A stretch of 64,000 bases of DNA from Bradyrhizobium jicamae. Its GTDB lineage: Bacteria; Pseudomonadota; Alphaproteobacteria; Rhizobiales; Xanthobacteraceae. The stretch is taken from positions 496,001 to 560,000 of the forward strand of contig NZ_JAFCJX010000001.1 of the NCBI RefSeq assembly GCF_018130695.1, given 5' to 3'. The position numbers and the translations under genes were made by a program. This document shows positions 35,661-44,962 of the stretch, piece by piece (within the stretch, counting starts at the first letter, position 1; the number at the start of each line of letters is the position of its first letter). Under the pieces are notes generated by a model that saw only the letters and a list, made by a program, of their open reading frames with translations, had not been told where the DNA came from and did no database searches.

Positions 35661-36479
35661 ATGCCCGTCACGGTGAGGACGTTTACAAGCTCGGGTGACG
35701 CGGCGGCAGCGCTGTCGTCGGACCGCAGCGCGCGCTATCTCGGCGGCGGCACGCTGGTAATGCGGGCGCTCAACGAGGGCGACATCTCGATCTCGACCAT
35801 CGTGCGTGCCAGCGACCACGCGTTGTCGCGGATCGAGGCGACGGGCTCTCGGGTCACGATCGGTGCCGGCGTCACCTTTGCGCGAATCCTGGCTGAGCGC
35901 GACCTCGCCTTCCTGCACGCCCCTGCCCGCTCGATCGGCGGACCGGCGGTGCGCAACATGGGCACCGTCGGCGGCAACCTGTTTGCGCCCAATCCATACG
36001 GCGACTTCACCGTCGCGCTGCTCGCGCTTGATGCCATGGTCTCCGTGCAAGGCGGGCTCGGCAGCCGCGACATTCCGATCGAGGAATTTTTGCAAGGACG
36101 CGAGCGGCAGACCGGCACGCTGGTGCTATCGATCTCCTGCCAGAAGCCGGGCCAGACCGACGCGTTCCGCTATCGCAAGATCGCGCGGATCAAGCCGAAG
36201 GGCGGCTCGGTGATCACACTCGCCGCGCACCTGCCTGTCAACGGCAACCGCATCGTCGGCGCGCGGATCGCGCTGGGCTCGATGGCGCCGACGCAAATTC
36301 GCGCCCGCGCCGCCGAGCGGGCGCTGGAGGGCCGCTCGCTCGATGCCGCGACCATCAGCGCTGCCGCAGCGGCCGCGGCAGAGGGAACCGCGCCCGGCGA
36401 CAATGCGCTCGGCAGCGCCTGGTATCGCCGCGAGATCGTCGGCGTGCATCTGCGCCGCCTGCTCTCCGGTCAGGAATAG
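35661..36479 (+). CDS. molybdenum hydroxylase FAD-binding subunit (CoxM/XdhB type)
   Basis: 272 residues. FAD-binding motifs of the CO/xanthine dehydrogenase medium subunit: YLGGGTLVMRA (about 26-36) and SIGGPAVRNMGTVGGNL (about 91-107). The C-terminal CO-dehydrogenase flavoprotein domain includes ARIALGSMAPTQIRA. It passes electrons from the 2Fe-2S subunit to FAD and an acceptor. Gene order is medium, small, large(N), large(C). Confidence 0.92.
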   Translation: MPVTVRTFTSSGDAAAALSSDRSARYLGGGTLVMRALNEGDISISTIVRASDHALSRIEATGSRVTIGAGVTFARILAERDLAFLHAPARSIGGPAVRNMGTVGGNLFAPNPYGDFTVALLALDAMVSVQGGLGSRDIPIEEFLQGRERQTGTLVLSISCQKPGQTDAFRYRKIARIKPKGGSVITLAAHLPVNGNRIVGARIALGSMAPTQIRARAAERALEGRSLDAATISAAAAAAAEGTAPGDNALGSAWYRREIVGVHLRRLLSGQE

Positions 36480-36486
36480 GATCGTC

Positions 36487-36966
36487 ATGGCCAAGACCGC
36501 GCTTCAATTCCGACACAACGGCCGCGACGTCGCGATCTTCGTCGACGGCGGCACCAATCTGCTGGTCGCGCTGCGCGAGCTGATCGGCGACATGACGCCG
36601 AAATTCGGCTGCGGCCAGGGTGGCTGCGGCGCCTGCAGCGTGCTGGTCGACGGCGAGTTGCATCTGTCCTGCCTGACCTTGGCCGAGACGGTCGCCGGCC
36701 GCTCGGTCGAGACGCTCGACGGCATCAAGGACGGCCCCAACCTGCATCCCCTGCAACGCGCCTTCGCCGACAATTTCGCCGCCCAGTGTGGCTATTGCAC
36801 CCCGGGCATGCTGATGGCCGCCAAGGCGCTGCTCGACCGCAATCCATCGCCGAGCCGTGACGAGGTCGTCGAAGCGATCTCGGGCAACATCTGCCGCTGC
36901 ACCGGTTACGAACCCATCATCAACGCCGTGCTCGCAGCCGCCTCCGGCGGCCGAGCGCGGGCGTAA
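36487..36966 (+). CDS. molybdenum hydroxylase 2Fe-2S subunit (CoxS/XdhC type)
   Basis: 159 residues, standard length. Plant-ferredoxin-type cluster ligands CGQGGCGAC (Cys42, 47, 50) and Cys62; second cluster CGYCTPG (near 101 and 104) and CRCTGY (near 136 and 138). All eight cysteines are present. The ATG at 36487 follows the FAD-subunit stop by 7 bases. Confidence 0.95.
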   Translation: MAKTALQFRHNGRDVAIFVDGGTNLLVALRELIGDMTPKFGCGQGGCGACSVLVDGELHLSCLTLAETVAGRSVETLDGIKDGPNLHPLQRAFADNFAAQCGYCTPGMLMAAKALLDRNPSPSRDEVVEAISGNICRCTGYEPIINAVLAAASGGRARA

Positions 36967-36976
36967 AGGACAGGCC

Positions 36977-38563
36977 ATGCTGGAACTGCGCAAGGACATC
37001 TTCGCCGACGAGCGCGACGATAACCTCAAGGAGATCGGCAAACCCACGCAACGTCAGGACATGCTCGGCCATGTCACGGGCACCTCGCCCTATTTCAACG
37101 ATCACATGCTGCAGGGCATGCTGCATCTGAAGGTCGTGCGCAGCACGCATTCGCATGCGCGGCTGCGCCGCATCGACACCTCGGAGGCCGAACGCGCGCA
37201 AGGCGTGCGGCGGATCATCCGCGGCGCCGACGTGCCGGTCAATCTCAACACGCTGCTGAGCCTGATCAATTTCGGCAAGGACGACGAGCCATCGCTTGCG
37301 GTGGACAAGGTCCGCTACAAGGGCGAGCCGATCGTCGCCATCGTCGCCGACAGCGAGCGCGAGGCCTTCGAAGCAATAGCAAAAGTCAAGATCGACTACG
37401 AGCCGCTGGCGACCGTGTTCGACGTCGAGGACGCGCTGAAGCCCGGTGCGCCCGTGGTCAACGAGGTCTATCCCAGAAACACCTTCACCTATCACGAGAC
37501 CTACGACCGTCAGCAGCTGCGCTTCGGCGACGCCGATCGGGCGCTTGCCACCGCGGATCACGTGCTGGAACAACGCTACCAGATGTCGCCGATCGAGCAC
37601 GCGCCGACCGAGACCAACGGCTCGATCGCCGCTCCCGACACCAACGGCCGCTACATCGTCTACACTTCGACCCAGGCGCTGTTCTTCTCGGTCGACACCT
37701 GCGCAAAAATCCTCGACGTCCCTTCCAATACTTTTCACTTCATCGGCGGCACGGTCGGCGGCGGGTTTGGCGGCAAGGTCGACACGCTGACCGAACCGCT
37801 CTGCATCCTCGGCGCCATGCTGACTGGACGTCCCGTCCGCTATGTGTTCGGGCGCGAGGAGGAGATGCAATACGGCCCGCCACGCGGCGCCGAGCGCATC
37901 TACATCAAGGACGGCGTGATGCGCGACGGCCGGATCGTGGCGCGCAATATCCGCGCCTATTTCGATAGCGGCGCCTATACGCGATTGTCGAGCTACGCCG
38001 CGGTGAAATGCGCCGCGCATCTGCCCGGGCCCTACACCATCCCGAACGTTCATGGCGACGTCTATTGCGTCTTCACCAACCGCACGCCGGCAACCGCGAT
38101 GCGCGGCTTCGGGGTGACCGCGATGGATTTTGCGATTGAGTGCCAGATGGACAAGCTGGCCCATCTCGTCGGCATGGATCCGATGGAGTTCCGCATCCTC
38201 AATGCCTATCGCGACGGTGACATGAAGGCGCATCGCCGCGAGGCCAAGAACACCGCGCTGATCGAATGCGTCCAGGTCGCGGCCGAGAAAGCAAAATGGC
38301 CGATCCGCGAGGAGTTTCGGCGGATGTCCTCGCGCAAGGATGGTGGCGGCGCCCGTGCCGCTATCCCTGCGACCCCGCCCGAGTCCCACGCGCCGGTGGC
38401 GGCACCGTCCCAGCAGCGCACGACCTATGACCGCGCCCCCGTCGCGACACGAGAGCCGCCGCCACCGCCTCCTCCGCCGTCGTCACCGACGCCGCCGCGG
38501 CCGAACGCGCCGTCGCACGGCGCCACCCGCTTCTCCTCCGTCTTCGGCACCAGGAGGCGCTGA
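36977..38563 (+). CDS. molybdenum hydroxylase catalytic subunit, N-terminal half with Pro-rich tail
   Basis: 528 residues. Contains the hammerhead domain and first molybdopterin-binding half of a xanthine-dehydrogenase-type large subunit: GHVTGTSPYFNDHM, VGGGFGGK (about 260-267) and the AMRGFG motif near 374. After SSRKDGGG (about 455) homology stops and a tail of about 75 residues rich in Pro, Ala and Arg begins (a run of eight Pro) and then a TGA. The remainder of the large subunit starts two bases later as a separate gene. Both halves look intact, so a natural split rather than decay is likely. Confidence 0.9.
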   Translation: MLELRKDIFADERDDNLKEIGKPTQRQDMLGHVTGTSPYFNDHMLQGMLHLKVVRSTHSHARLRRIDTSEAERAQGVRRIIRGADVPVNLNTLLSLINFGKDDEPSLAVDKVRYKGEPIVAIVADSEREAFEAIAKVKIDYEPLATVFDVEDALKPGAPVVNEVYPRNTFTYHETYDRQQLRFGDADRALATADHVLEQRYQMSPIEHAPTETNGSIAAPDTNGRYIVYTSTQALFFSVDTCAKILDVPSNTFHFIGGTVGGGFGGKVDTLTEPLCILGAMLTGRPVRYVFGREEEMQYGPPRGAERIYIKDGVMRDGRIVARNIRAYFDSGAYTRLSSYAAVKCAAHLPGPYTIPNVHGDVYCVFTNRTPATAMRGFGVTAMDFAIECQMDKLAHLVGMDPMEFRILNAYRDGDMKAHRREAKNTALIECVQVAAEKAKWPIREEFRRMSSRKDGGGARAAIPATPPESHAPVAAPSQQRTTYDRAPVATREPPPPPPPPSSPTPPRPNAPSHGATRFSSVFGTRRR

Positions 38564-38564
38564 C

Positions 38565-39587
38565 ATGACCCGGCATCGCGGACGCGGCATCGCGTCGATC
38601 AACTATCCCATCGGCATGAATCTCGGCGGCGATCCGAGCCAGGCGCTGGTGCATTCGAACCCAAGCGGCAAGTTCACGGTTGCGCTGTCGTCGATCGATC
38701 TCGGCCAGGGCATGAAGTCGGTGACGCGGCAGATCTGCGCGGAGACGCTCGGCGTCCCCGTCGAGGATGTCTATGTCGACACCGCCGATTCCGATACCGG
38801 CCCGCACTGCATGGGCTCGTTCGCCTCGCGCGGCACGCATCGTGTCGGCAACGCCGTGATGGCGGCGGCCCGCGAGGCACGTGGTGTGATGATGGAGGCT
38901 GCCGCCGAGGAGTTGGAAGTCAATGCCGCCGATCTCGAAACCGACGGCCGCGGCAACATCCATGTCAAGGGCGCGCCGCACCGATCAATTTCAACCAAGG
39001 ACGTCGCGATCGCCGCCCAGTTCAAGCAGGGCAAGACCATCTCCGGCCGCGGCATCTTCCTGGTGCCGCTGTCCAACGTCGATCCTGAGACCGGCGAGAT
39101 GTCGCCGGCGACGTGCTATGCGCATGCCTGCATGGTCGCCGAGGTCGAGGTCGACGACGAGACCGGCGAGGTTGCGATGGTGCGGATGGACTCGGCCTAC
39201 GAGCTCGGCCGCGCGCTCAACCCGCGGCTGGTCGAGCAGCAACTGGTCGGCGGCGCCTGGATGGGCGTCAGCCACGCGCTGTACGAGACGCCCGAGCCTT
39301 ATTATCCGGATCCCTCGCACGGGCCGCGCGACTTCGTCGAATATTTGATGCCCGGCCCGGGCGACATCTGCCCACACGACATCGCGGTGCTGGAGCGCCC
39401 TGCTCCGGATGGCCCGTTCGGCGCCAAGGGTCCGGGCGAGATGTGCGCCAATCCGGTGCTGCCGGCGGTCGCGAATGCGATCTTCAACGCCGTCGGCGTG
39501 CGCATCGACGATCTGCCGATCACGCCGGAAAAGGTGCTGCGCGCGATCAAGGCGCAGGGCGGCGCGCGGCCGCAGGCGCGGCGCTGA
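38565..39587 (+). CDS. molybdenum hydroxylase catalytic subunit, C-terminal half
   Basis: 340 residues. It begins with a plausible continuation of the large subunit (RGRGIASINYPIG) and holds the second molybdopterin-binding half: LGQGMKSV (GQG at 47-49), GSFASRGTHRVGNAVM and the C-terminal GAKGPGEM with the catalytic Glu near residue 292. The active site would therefore be assembled from two polypeptides. With the N-terminal half it totals 868 residues, against about 770-800 for single-chain relatives; the excess is the Pro-rich tail. Confidence 0.9.
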   Translation: MTRHRGRGIASINYPIGMNLGGDPSQALVHSNPSGKFTVALSSIDLGQGMKSVTRQICAETLGVPVEDVYVDTADSDTGPHCMGSFASRGTHRVGNAVMAAAREARGVMMEAAAEELEVNAADLETDGRGNIHVKGAPHRSISTKDVAIAAQFKQGKTISGRGIFLVPLSNVDPETGEMSPATCYAHACMVAEVEVDDETGEVAMVRMDSAYELGRALNPRLVEQQLVGGAWMGVSHALYETPEPYYPDPSHGPRDFVEYLMPGPGDICPHDIAVLERPAPDGPFGAKGPGEMCANPVLPAVANAIFNAVGVRIDDLPITPEKVLRAIKAQGGARPQARR

Positions 39588-39594
39588 GGTCGAC

Positions 39595-40476
39595 ATGCCG
39601 GTCCGCAGCAACATCGTCGGCATCGACAGCCCGGAGGCGCTGGAGAAGGCGCTGCGTGCGGCCTATTACCTCGCCGACGACAGCATCGCCACCGCCTCCT
39701 ATCTCTCGCTCGCACTCGGCAAGCCGCTGCTGCTGGAGGGCGCGCCCGGCGTCGGCAAGACCGAGGCTGCAAAGGCGATCGCCGCCGTGCTCGGCCGCAA
39801 GCTGATCCGCCTGCAATGCTACGAAGGCATCGATGCGTCCGCCGCGCTCTACGAGTGGAACTATCCGCGCCAGATGCTCGCAATCCGGCAAGCCGGCGAG
39901 GAAACCATCGACATCTACGGCGAGTCATTTTTGATCGAGCGTCCGATGCTCGCGGCATTGCGCGCGCCTGATGCCACCGTGCTGCTGATCGACGAAATCG
40001 ACCGCGCCGACCAGGAGTTCGAGGCTTTCCTGCTCGAATTTCTCTCCGACTTCCAGATCTCGATCCCCGAGCGCGGCACGATCCGCGCGGCCGAGCATCC
40101 GGTGGTGGTGCTGACCTCGAACCGGACGCGCGATTTGCACGAGGCGCTGCGGCGGCGCTGCGTCTACCACTGGATCGACTATCCGACCGCCGATCGCGAA
40201 GCACGCATCGTGATGATGCGGGCCTCCAGCGTCGCCGAGGCCACCGCGCGCGCGGTCGTCGCGGCCGTTGGCCGGCTCCGCCGTGAACCGCTGAGCAAGG
40301 CGCCCGGCATCGCCGAGGCCGTCGACTGGGCGGAGGCCGCCACCCTGCTCTACAACGGCGGCGCGCGCTGGCCGGATGCGTTCAAGCGCTCGATCGGTGT
40401 CGCGCTGAAGGACGAGGAGGACCTGCACTACATCTCGCCGCGGCTCGACGCCATCATTGCGGAGGCAGCCGCGTGA
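39595..40476 (+). CDS. MoxR-type AAA ATPase (CoxD-like)
   Basis: 293 residues. Walker A GAPGVGKT (about 46-53), Walker B LLIDEIDRAD (about 126), sensor LTSNRTRDLHEALRRRC. MoxR ATPases paired with VWA proteins mature metallo-enzymes; CoxD does so for the active site of CO dehydrogenase. It overlaps the VWA gene (GTGA). Likely role: maturation of the split hydroxylase encoded just upstream. Confidence 0.92.
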   Translation: MPVRSNIVGIDSPEALEKALRAAYYLADDSIATASYLSLALGKPLLLEGAPGVGKTEAAKAIAAVLGRKLIRLQCYEGIDASAALYEWNYPRQMLAIRQAGEETIDIYGESFLIERPMLAALRAPDATVLLIDEIDRADQEFEAFLLEFLSDFQISIPERGTIRAAEHPVVVLTSNRTRDLHEALRRRCVYHWIDYPTADREARIVMMRASSVAEATARAVVAAVGRLRREPLSKAPGIAEAVDWAEAATLLYNGGARWPDAFKRSIGVALKDEEDLHYISPRLDAIIAEAAA

Positions 40477-41594
40477 GCGACGATCCGAAGCTGCCGCGCG
40501 CGGCGCAAATTTTCGTCACCTTCGTCGCGCTGCTGCGCGCCAACGGCTTTTCGGTCGCGCCGGAGCAGACGACCTCGTTCCTGGCCGCGGTCGAACTGCT
40601 CGGCCCGCGCAGCATGGAGCACATCCGACAGGCCGGGCTCGCCACGCTGGCGCCGCCGCCGGAGCGGCGCGCCACCTACGATCGGCTGTTCGACCTCCAT
40701 TTCCGCGGTAGCGAAGCGATCGAGTACGGCGAGGGTGAGGATGACGAGGTCGTCCGCCTGCAGGAGGAAGGCCGTGGCGACGGCGAGCCGCCGCTCGCCG
40801 ACGAGACCAATGAATCCGGCCTCGCCGCCGCCCGCGCGGAAGCCCTGGTCGAGCGCCGCTTCGCCCAGCCATCCACCAGCGATGCGTTGCGGCGTCTCGC
40901 GCGCGAAGCGCCGACCCGATTGCCGCGGCGGCGCGGTCACCGGCGGCGGCGCGCGCGGCGTGGCCCGTTCGCCGATCTGCGCCGGACTCTGCGCGAGAGC
41001 GTGCGCAATGACGGCGAAGTGCTGAAGCTCGGACGGCTCCGCCGGCGCCAGCGCCCGCGAAAAATGCTGCTGCTGATCGACGTCTCTGGCTCGATGAAGG
41101 CGCGCACCGAGGAGAACATGAAGCTCGCGCATGCGCTGGCGCAGGCGGCGGGCAGTGTCGAGATCTTCACCTTCGGCACCCGCCTGACCCGGATCACCCG
41201 GCCGATGCGGCTGAAGCGGCGCGAGCAGGCGCTGAACGCGGCCGCCTTCATCGTCAGCGATTGGGATGGCGGCACGAGGATCGGTGATGCGCTGCAGGCC
41301 TTCCTCGCCGTGCCCCGGTTCGGCGGTTACGCGCGCGGCGCGGCCGTCGTGATCGTCTCCGACGGGCTGGAGCGCGGCGATCCCGCAGCGCTGCGCGATG
41401 CCGTGGCAAAACTGTCGCGGCGGGCGTGGCGCGTGAGCTGGCTGACGCCGCTCGCCACCACGCCCGGCTTCAAGCCGCAGACCGAGGCGCTGGTCGCGAT
41501 CCAACGCTTCGTCGATGACATCGTGGACGGCGGATCGAGCGCGGCCGTGGTCGCGCACCTGCTGTCGCTCGGAAGACTCAGGAGAGCTGCGTGA
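40473..41594 (+). CDS. VWA-domain protein (CoxE-like)
   Basis: 373 residues from GTG at 40473. An N-terminal helical region, a highly basic patch (PRRRGHRRRRARRG, about 150) and a C-terminal VWA domain with MIDAS motif LLIDVSGSMKART, then GGTRIGDALQ and VVIVSDGLERGD. CoxE-family partner of MoxR ATPases. Stop and next start overlap (GTGA), so the genes are translationally coupled. Confidence 0.92.
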   Translation: MSDDPKLPRAAQIFVTFVALLRANGFSVAPEQTTSFLAAVELLGPRSMEHIRQAGLATLAPPPERRATYDRLFDLHFRGSEAIEYGEGEDDEVVRLQEEGRGDGEPPLADETNESGLAAARAEALVERRFAQPSTSDALRRLAREAPTRLPRRRGHRRRRARRGPFADLRRTLRESVRNDGEVLKLGRLRRRQRPRKMLLLIDVSGSMKARTEENMKLAHALAQAAGSVEIFTFGTRLTRITRPMRLKRREQALNAAAFIVSDWDGGTRIGDALQAFLAVPRFGGYARGAAVVIVSDGLERGDPAALRDAVAKLSRRAWRVSWLTPLATTPGFKPQTEALVAIQRFVDDIVDGGSSAAVVAHLLSLGRLRRAA

Positions 41595-42481
41595 CTGACA
41601 TCGTCGACGGACATCATCACATCTGGCGTCAGGCCGATCTCGCCTGGCTGTCCGGCCCGATGCAGCCGCGCATCTTCGGCCCCTATGAGCCGATCCGCCG
41701 TGACTATCCGATCGAAGAGTATCTCGACGACCTCAAGGGCACCGGCGTCACCCGCTCGGTCTATGTCCAGACCAACTGGCCGAACGACAGGTTCGAGGAC
41801 GAGGCGGCCTGGGTGCAGCACACCGCCGACAAGCACGGCTGGCCCCACGCGATCGTCGCTTACGCTGATTTCAGCGTTGACGATGTCCGTCCGCAGCTCG
41901 ACCGCCTCAAGCGCTATCCGCTGATGCGCGGCGTGCGGATGCAGCTGCACTGGCACGAGAACCCGCTCTATCGCTTCGCCGCCCGTCCCGACCTGTGCAC
42001 CGATCCGAAGATCAAACGCAACGTCGCCCGCCTCGCCGACTACGGCTGGAGCTTTGACCTGCAGGTGTTCGCGCCGCAGATGGCCGACGCGGCGGGCCTT
42101 GCCGAAGCCAGCCCTGATGTCACCTTCGTCCTGCAGCACGCTGGCATGCTCGAGGATCTGTCGCCGCAGGGCCGCTCAGCCTGGCGCACCGGCATGGCGC
42201 GGCTGGCGCAATGCCCGAACGTGGTCTCGAAGCTGTCGGGGCTCGGCACCTTCATCCATCGCAACGATGCCACGCATATCGGCGACATCATGTCAGACAC
42301 GGTGGCGATCTTCGGCGCCGAACGCTGCCTGTTCGGCTCCAACTTTCCGATCGAAAAGCTCTGGACCAGCTATCGCGATCTGATCGACGCCTTCCGTACC
42401 GCCGCCGCGCGGCTGACGCCGGAACAGCGCGAAGCGATTTTCAACAGGACCGCATCACGCGTCTATCGCCTCGGGACGTGA
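41591..42481 (+). CDS. amidohydrolase-2 family metal-dependent hydrolase
   Basis: 296 residues from a GTG overlapping the VWA stop. The metal-binding DGHHHIW lies at the N-terminus, and VRMQLHWHENP, FVLQHAGM and FGSNFPIEKLW are positions typical of TIM-barrel lactonases/decarboxylases of PF04909. Likely hydrolyses a lactone or ring-opened product of the pathway; the substrate is not readable. Confidence 0.9.
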   Translation: MTDIVDGHHHIWRQADLAWLSGPMQPRIFGPYEPIRRDYPIEEYLDDLKGTGVTRSVYVQTNWPNDRFEDEAAWVQHTADKHGWPHAIVAYADFSVDDVRPQLDRLKRYPLMRGVRMQLHWHENPLYRFAARPDLCTDPKIKRNVARLADYGWSFDLQVFAPQMADAAGLAEASPDVTFVLQHAGMLEDLSPQGRSAWRTGMARLAQCPNVVSKLSGLGTFIHRNDATHIGDIMSDTVAIFGAERCLFGSNFPIEKLWTSYRDLIDAFRTAAARLTPEQREAIFNRTASRVYRLGT

Positions 42482-42523
42482 CGGCGATGCGACAGACGAT
42501 AACAGGGAATTGGGAGGGATGAG

Positions 42524-43372
42524 ATGCCGCTGGAGATCAAGATCCTGGACTATGGCGATATCGAGCTGGAATCGAGCTTCCTGGTACTCGGGCGCGATTG
42601 CGGCCGCACCCGGCGTGTGCTGACGCTCGGCTTCCTGATCACCGGTGGCGCCTACCCGATCGTGATCGATACCGGCTACCGCTCGAACCAGATCATGGAG
42701 ACGCTCGGCATGCGCGGCCTCCAGTTCCACGAGAACATGATCGAGAACCAGCTGGCACGTCACGGCGTGCGGATGGGCGATGTCCGCTACGTCTGCCACA
42801 CCCATCTGCATATCGACCACGCCGGCAAGGACGACCTGTTCCCGATGAACACGACCGTCGTGCTCAACCGCAAAGAGCTGGAATATTCCGTCTCCGGCCT
42901 GATGCATCCGCAATATCCGGCACCCGACATCAAGCATCTAATCGACCGCCTGCACACCAAGAGCGCGTTGCGCTTCCTCGACCTGGAAATCACAGGCATG
43001 GTCGAGCTGATCCCCGGCGTCTATTGCGAGGCGGCGAATGCGCATACCGAAGGCTCGATGAACATCCACGTCCACACCGCCGACGGAATCGCGACGATCT
43101 GCGGCGACGTGATCTATGATTTCAACGACCAGATCGTGACGCCCTTCAACGAGATCCACGATTCCGAGCCGCGCACCACGGGCAATCACGGCACCAGCAA
43201 GCGCGCCGAGAAGGCCGCGATCAAGAAGCTGCTGTCGAGCTCGCGCTATCTGCTGCCGGTGCATGATCGCCCGGCCAAGATCGAGGGCGGCAATGTGGTG
43301 GGACGGTTGCACGACCAGGTGCCCGGCCCGGTCGTGCAGAGCCTGCCGCAGCGCAACTGGTTCCCGGCGTAA
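42524..43372 (+). CDS. metallo-beta-lactamase-fold hydrolase (AHL-lactonase-like)
   Basis: 282 residues. Zinc motif HTHLHIDHAG (about 92-101), with further ligands at AHTEGSM and CGDVIYDF. Similar overall to N-acyl-homoserine-lactonase-family proteins, but in a catabolic operon a pathway lactone is a likelier substrate than a quorum signal. The ATG at 42524 follows GGGAGGGATGAG. Confidence 0.88.
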   Translation: MPLEIKILDYGDIELESSFLVLGRDCGRTRRVLTLGFLITGGAYPIVIDTGYRSNQIMETLGMRGLQFHENMIENQLARHGVRMGDVRYVCHTHLHIDHAGKDDLFPMNTTVVLNRKELEYSVSGLMHPQYPAPDIKHLIDRLHTKSALRFLDLEITGMVELIPGVYCEAANAHTEGSMNIHVHTADGIATICGDVIYDFNDQIVTPFNEIHDSEPRTTGNHGTSKRAEKAAIKKLLSSSRYLLPVHDRPAKIEGGNVVGRLHDQVPGPVVQSLPQRNWFPA

Positions 43373-43386
43373 CGCGGGAGGCTCCG

Positions 43387-44955
43387 ATGACCCACGTCAC
43401 CCTGCGCAAGGAATTCGAAGACCTGATCGATCCCTACGCACCGGTCGGCCAGGTGGGGACGGGCTTCGACTTCACGGAGGGACCGATCTGGCATCCGCAG
43501 GATCACTTCCTGCTGTTCTCCGACATGCCCGGCGACGTGCGGCGGCGCTGGGATGCGCGGCGCGGCGTGGTCGAGGTCAAGCGTCCAGCGAATAAATGCA
43601 ACGGCTTGACGTATGATGCGGACCTCAATCTGATCGTCTGCGAGCATGCGACCTCCTCGCTGATTCGCGAGCGGCCGGACGGACGGCGTGAGGTCATCGC
43701 CTCGCATTACGAGAATCAGGAGCTCAACAGCCCAAACGACGTCTGCGTCCATTCCTCCGGCGCGATCTATTTCTCAGATCCCTGGTACGGCCGCATGCCG
43801 GTCTATGGCGTCGAGCGGCCGCGGCAGCTCGGCTTCCAGGGCGTCTATCGCGTGCCACCCGGCGGCGGCGCGCCGAAGCTCGTGGTCGATCGCCACATGT
43901 TCGAGCAGCCGAACGGGCTGTGCTTCTCGCCGGACGAGCGCATCCTCTATGTCAACGACACCGTGCAGACGCTGATCCGCGCCTTCGATGTCAGCGCCGA
44001 TGGCTCGCTGACCAATCCGCGCGTGTTCGCCTCAGGCATCACCTCCGAGCTGCAGGCCGGCGTCCCCGACGGCATGAAGTGCGACCAGCGCGGCAATGTC
44101 TGGGTCACCGCACCCGGCGGCGTCTGGGTCTATTCGCCCGCCGGCGACCTGCTCGGCAAGGTGCGGCTGCCCGAGCTCGTCGCCAACCTCACCTGGGGCG
44201 GACCCGATTTCCGTACGCTCTATCTCACCGCGACGCATTCGGTCTATGCGATCCCGACCAAGGTCGGGCCGCGTCACGAGCCCTATATGAGCGGCCGGCG
44301 CAGCAGCGGCGCCACCTCATCCGTGCCGGCGCCGAACCTGTCGGCCGGCGACATGCAGCTCGATCCGCAGCGCTGCGCGATGATCATCCAGGATCTGCAG
44401 AACGACGTCATCATGGATGGCGGGGCGTTCGCGGATTCCGGCGCGCCCGCGCATGCCAAGCAGCAGCGCGTCGTCGACAATGTGCGGCGGCTCGCCGAAG
44501 TCGCGCGCGCCCGCGGCGTCGCCATCATCCATGTCTGGTTCGTCGTCGAGGCCGGCGCGCCCGGCGTCACCTTGAACGCGCCGCTGTTCGAGGGTCTCGT
44601 CGACAGCAAGGCGATGGTCCGCGGCAGCTGGGGCGCGGCGCCGGTCTCGGGACTCGAGCCTCGCGCGGGTGATTTCATCGTCGAGAAGATGCGGATGAGC
44701 GCCTGGGAAGGCACGCGGCTGGAGACCATTTTGAAGGCCACCGGCCGCGACATGATCATCAACACCGGCGCCTGGACCAACATGTCGGTCGAGCACACCG
44801 CGCGCACCGGCGCCGACAAGGGCTATTTCATGATCGTGCCGGAGGACTGCTGCTCGACCATGAATGCAGACTGGCACAACGCCTCCGTCAACTTCGCGAT
44901 GCAGAACGTCGCCGTCGTCACCAACGCCGATACCGTGATCAAGGCGCTCGGGTGA
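43387..44955 (+). CDS. fusion of SMP-30/gluconolactonase and isochorismatase-like hydrolase
   Basis: 522 residues. Residues 1-300 form an SMP-30 beta-propeller with metal ligands FTEGPIW, NSPNDV and GVPDGM. After a linker (SGRRSSGATSS) residues 330-522 form a cysteine-hydrolase/isochorismatase-like domain: MIIQDLQNDV (Asp), VEKMRMSAWEGT (Lys). The nucleophile position, usually Cys in TN-x-CV-x-xTA, reads WTNMSVEHTA, with Ser. The first domain hydrolyses sugar-type lactones in known cases; the second normally cleaves amides. A two-step enzyme for a lactone/amide intermediate is inferred. Confidence 0.9.
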   Translation: MTHVTLRKEFEDLIDPYAPVGQVGTGFDFTEGPIWHPQDHFLLFSDMPGDVRRRWDARRGVVEVKRPANKCNGLTYDADLNLIVCEHATSSLIRERPDGRREVIASHYENQELNSPNDVCVHSSGAIYFSDPWYGRMPVYGVERPRQLGFQGVYRVPPGGGAPKLVVDRHMFEQPNGLCFSPDERILYVNDTVQTLIRAFDVSADGSLTNPRVFASGITSELQAGVPDGMKCDQRGNVWVTAPGGVWVYSPAGDLLGKVRLPELVANLTWGGPDFRTLYLTATHSVYAIPTKVGPRHEPYMSGRRSSGATSSVPAPNLSAGDMQLDPQRCAMIIQDLQNDVIMDGGAFADSGAPAHAKQQRVVDNVRRLAEVARARGVAIIHVWFVVEAGAPGVTLNAPLFEGLVDSKAMVRGSWGAAPVSGLEPRAGDFIVEKMRMSAWEGTRLETILKATGRDMIINTGAWTNMSVEHTARTGADKGYFMIVPEDCCSTMNADWHNASVNFAMQNVAVVTNADTVIKALG

Positions 44956-44962
44956 ACGGCAG

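Noticed and set aside
38340-38565. Frameshift explaining the split hydroxylase large subunit
   Set aside because: The tail after residue 455 is Pro-rich and does not look like the missing linker, and the second gene has its own ATG. Kept as a possible sequencing issue but not preferred.
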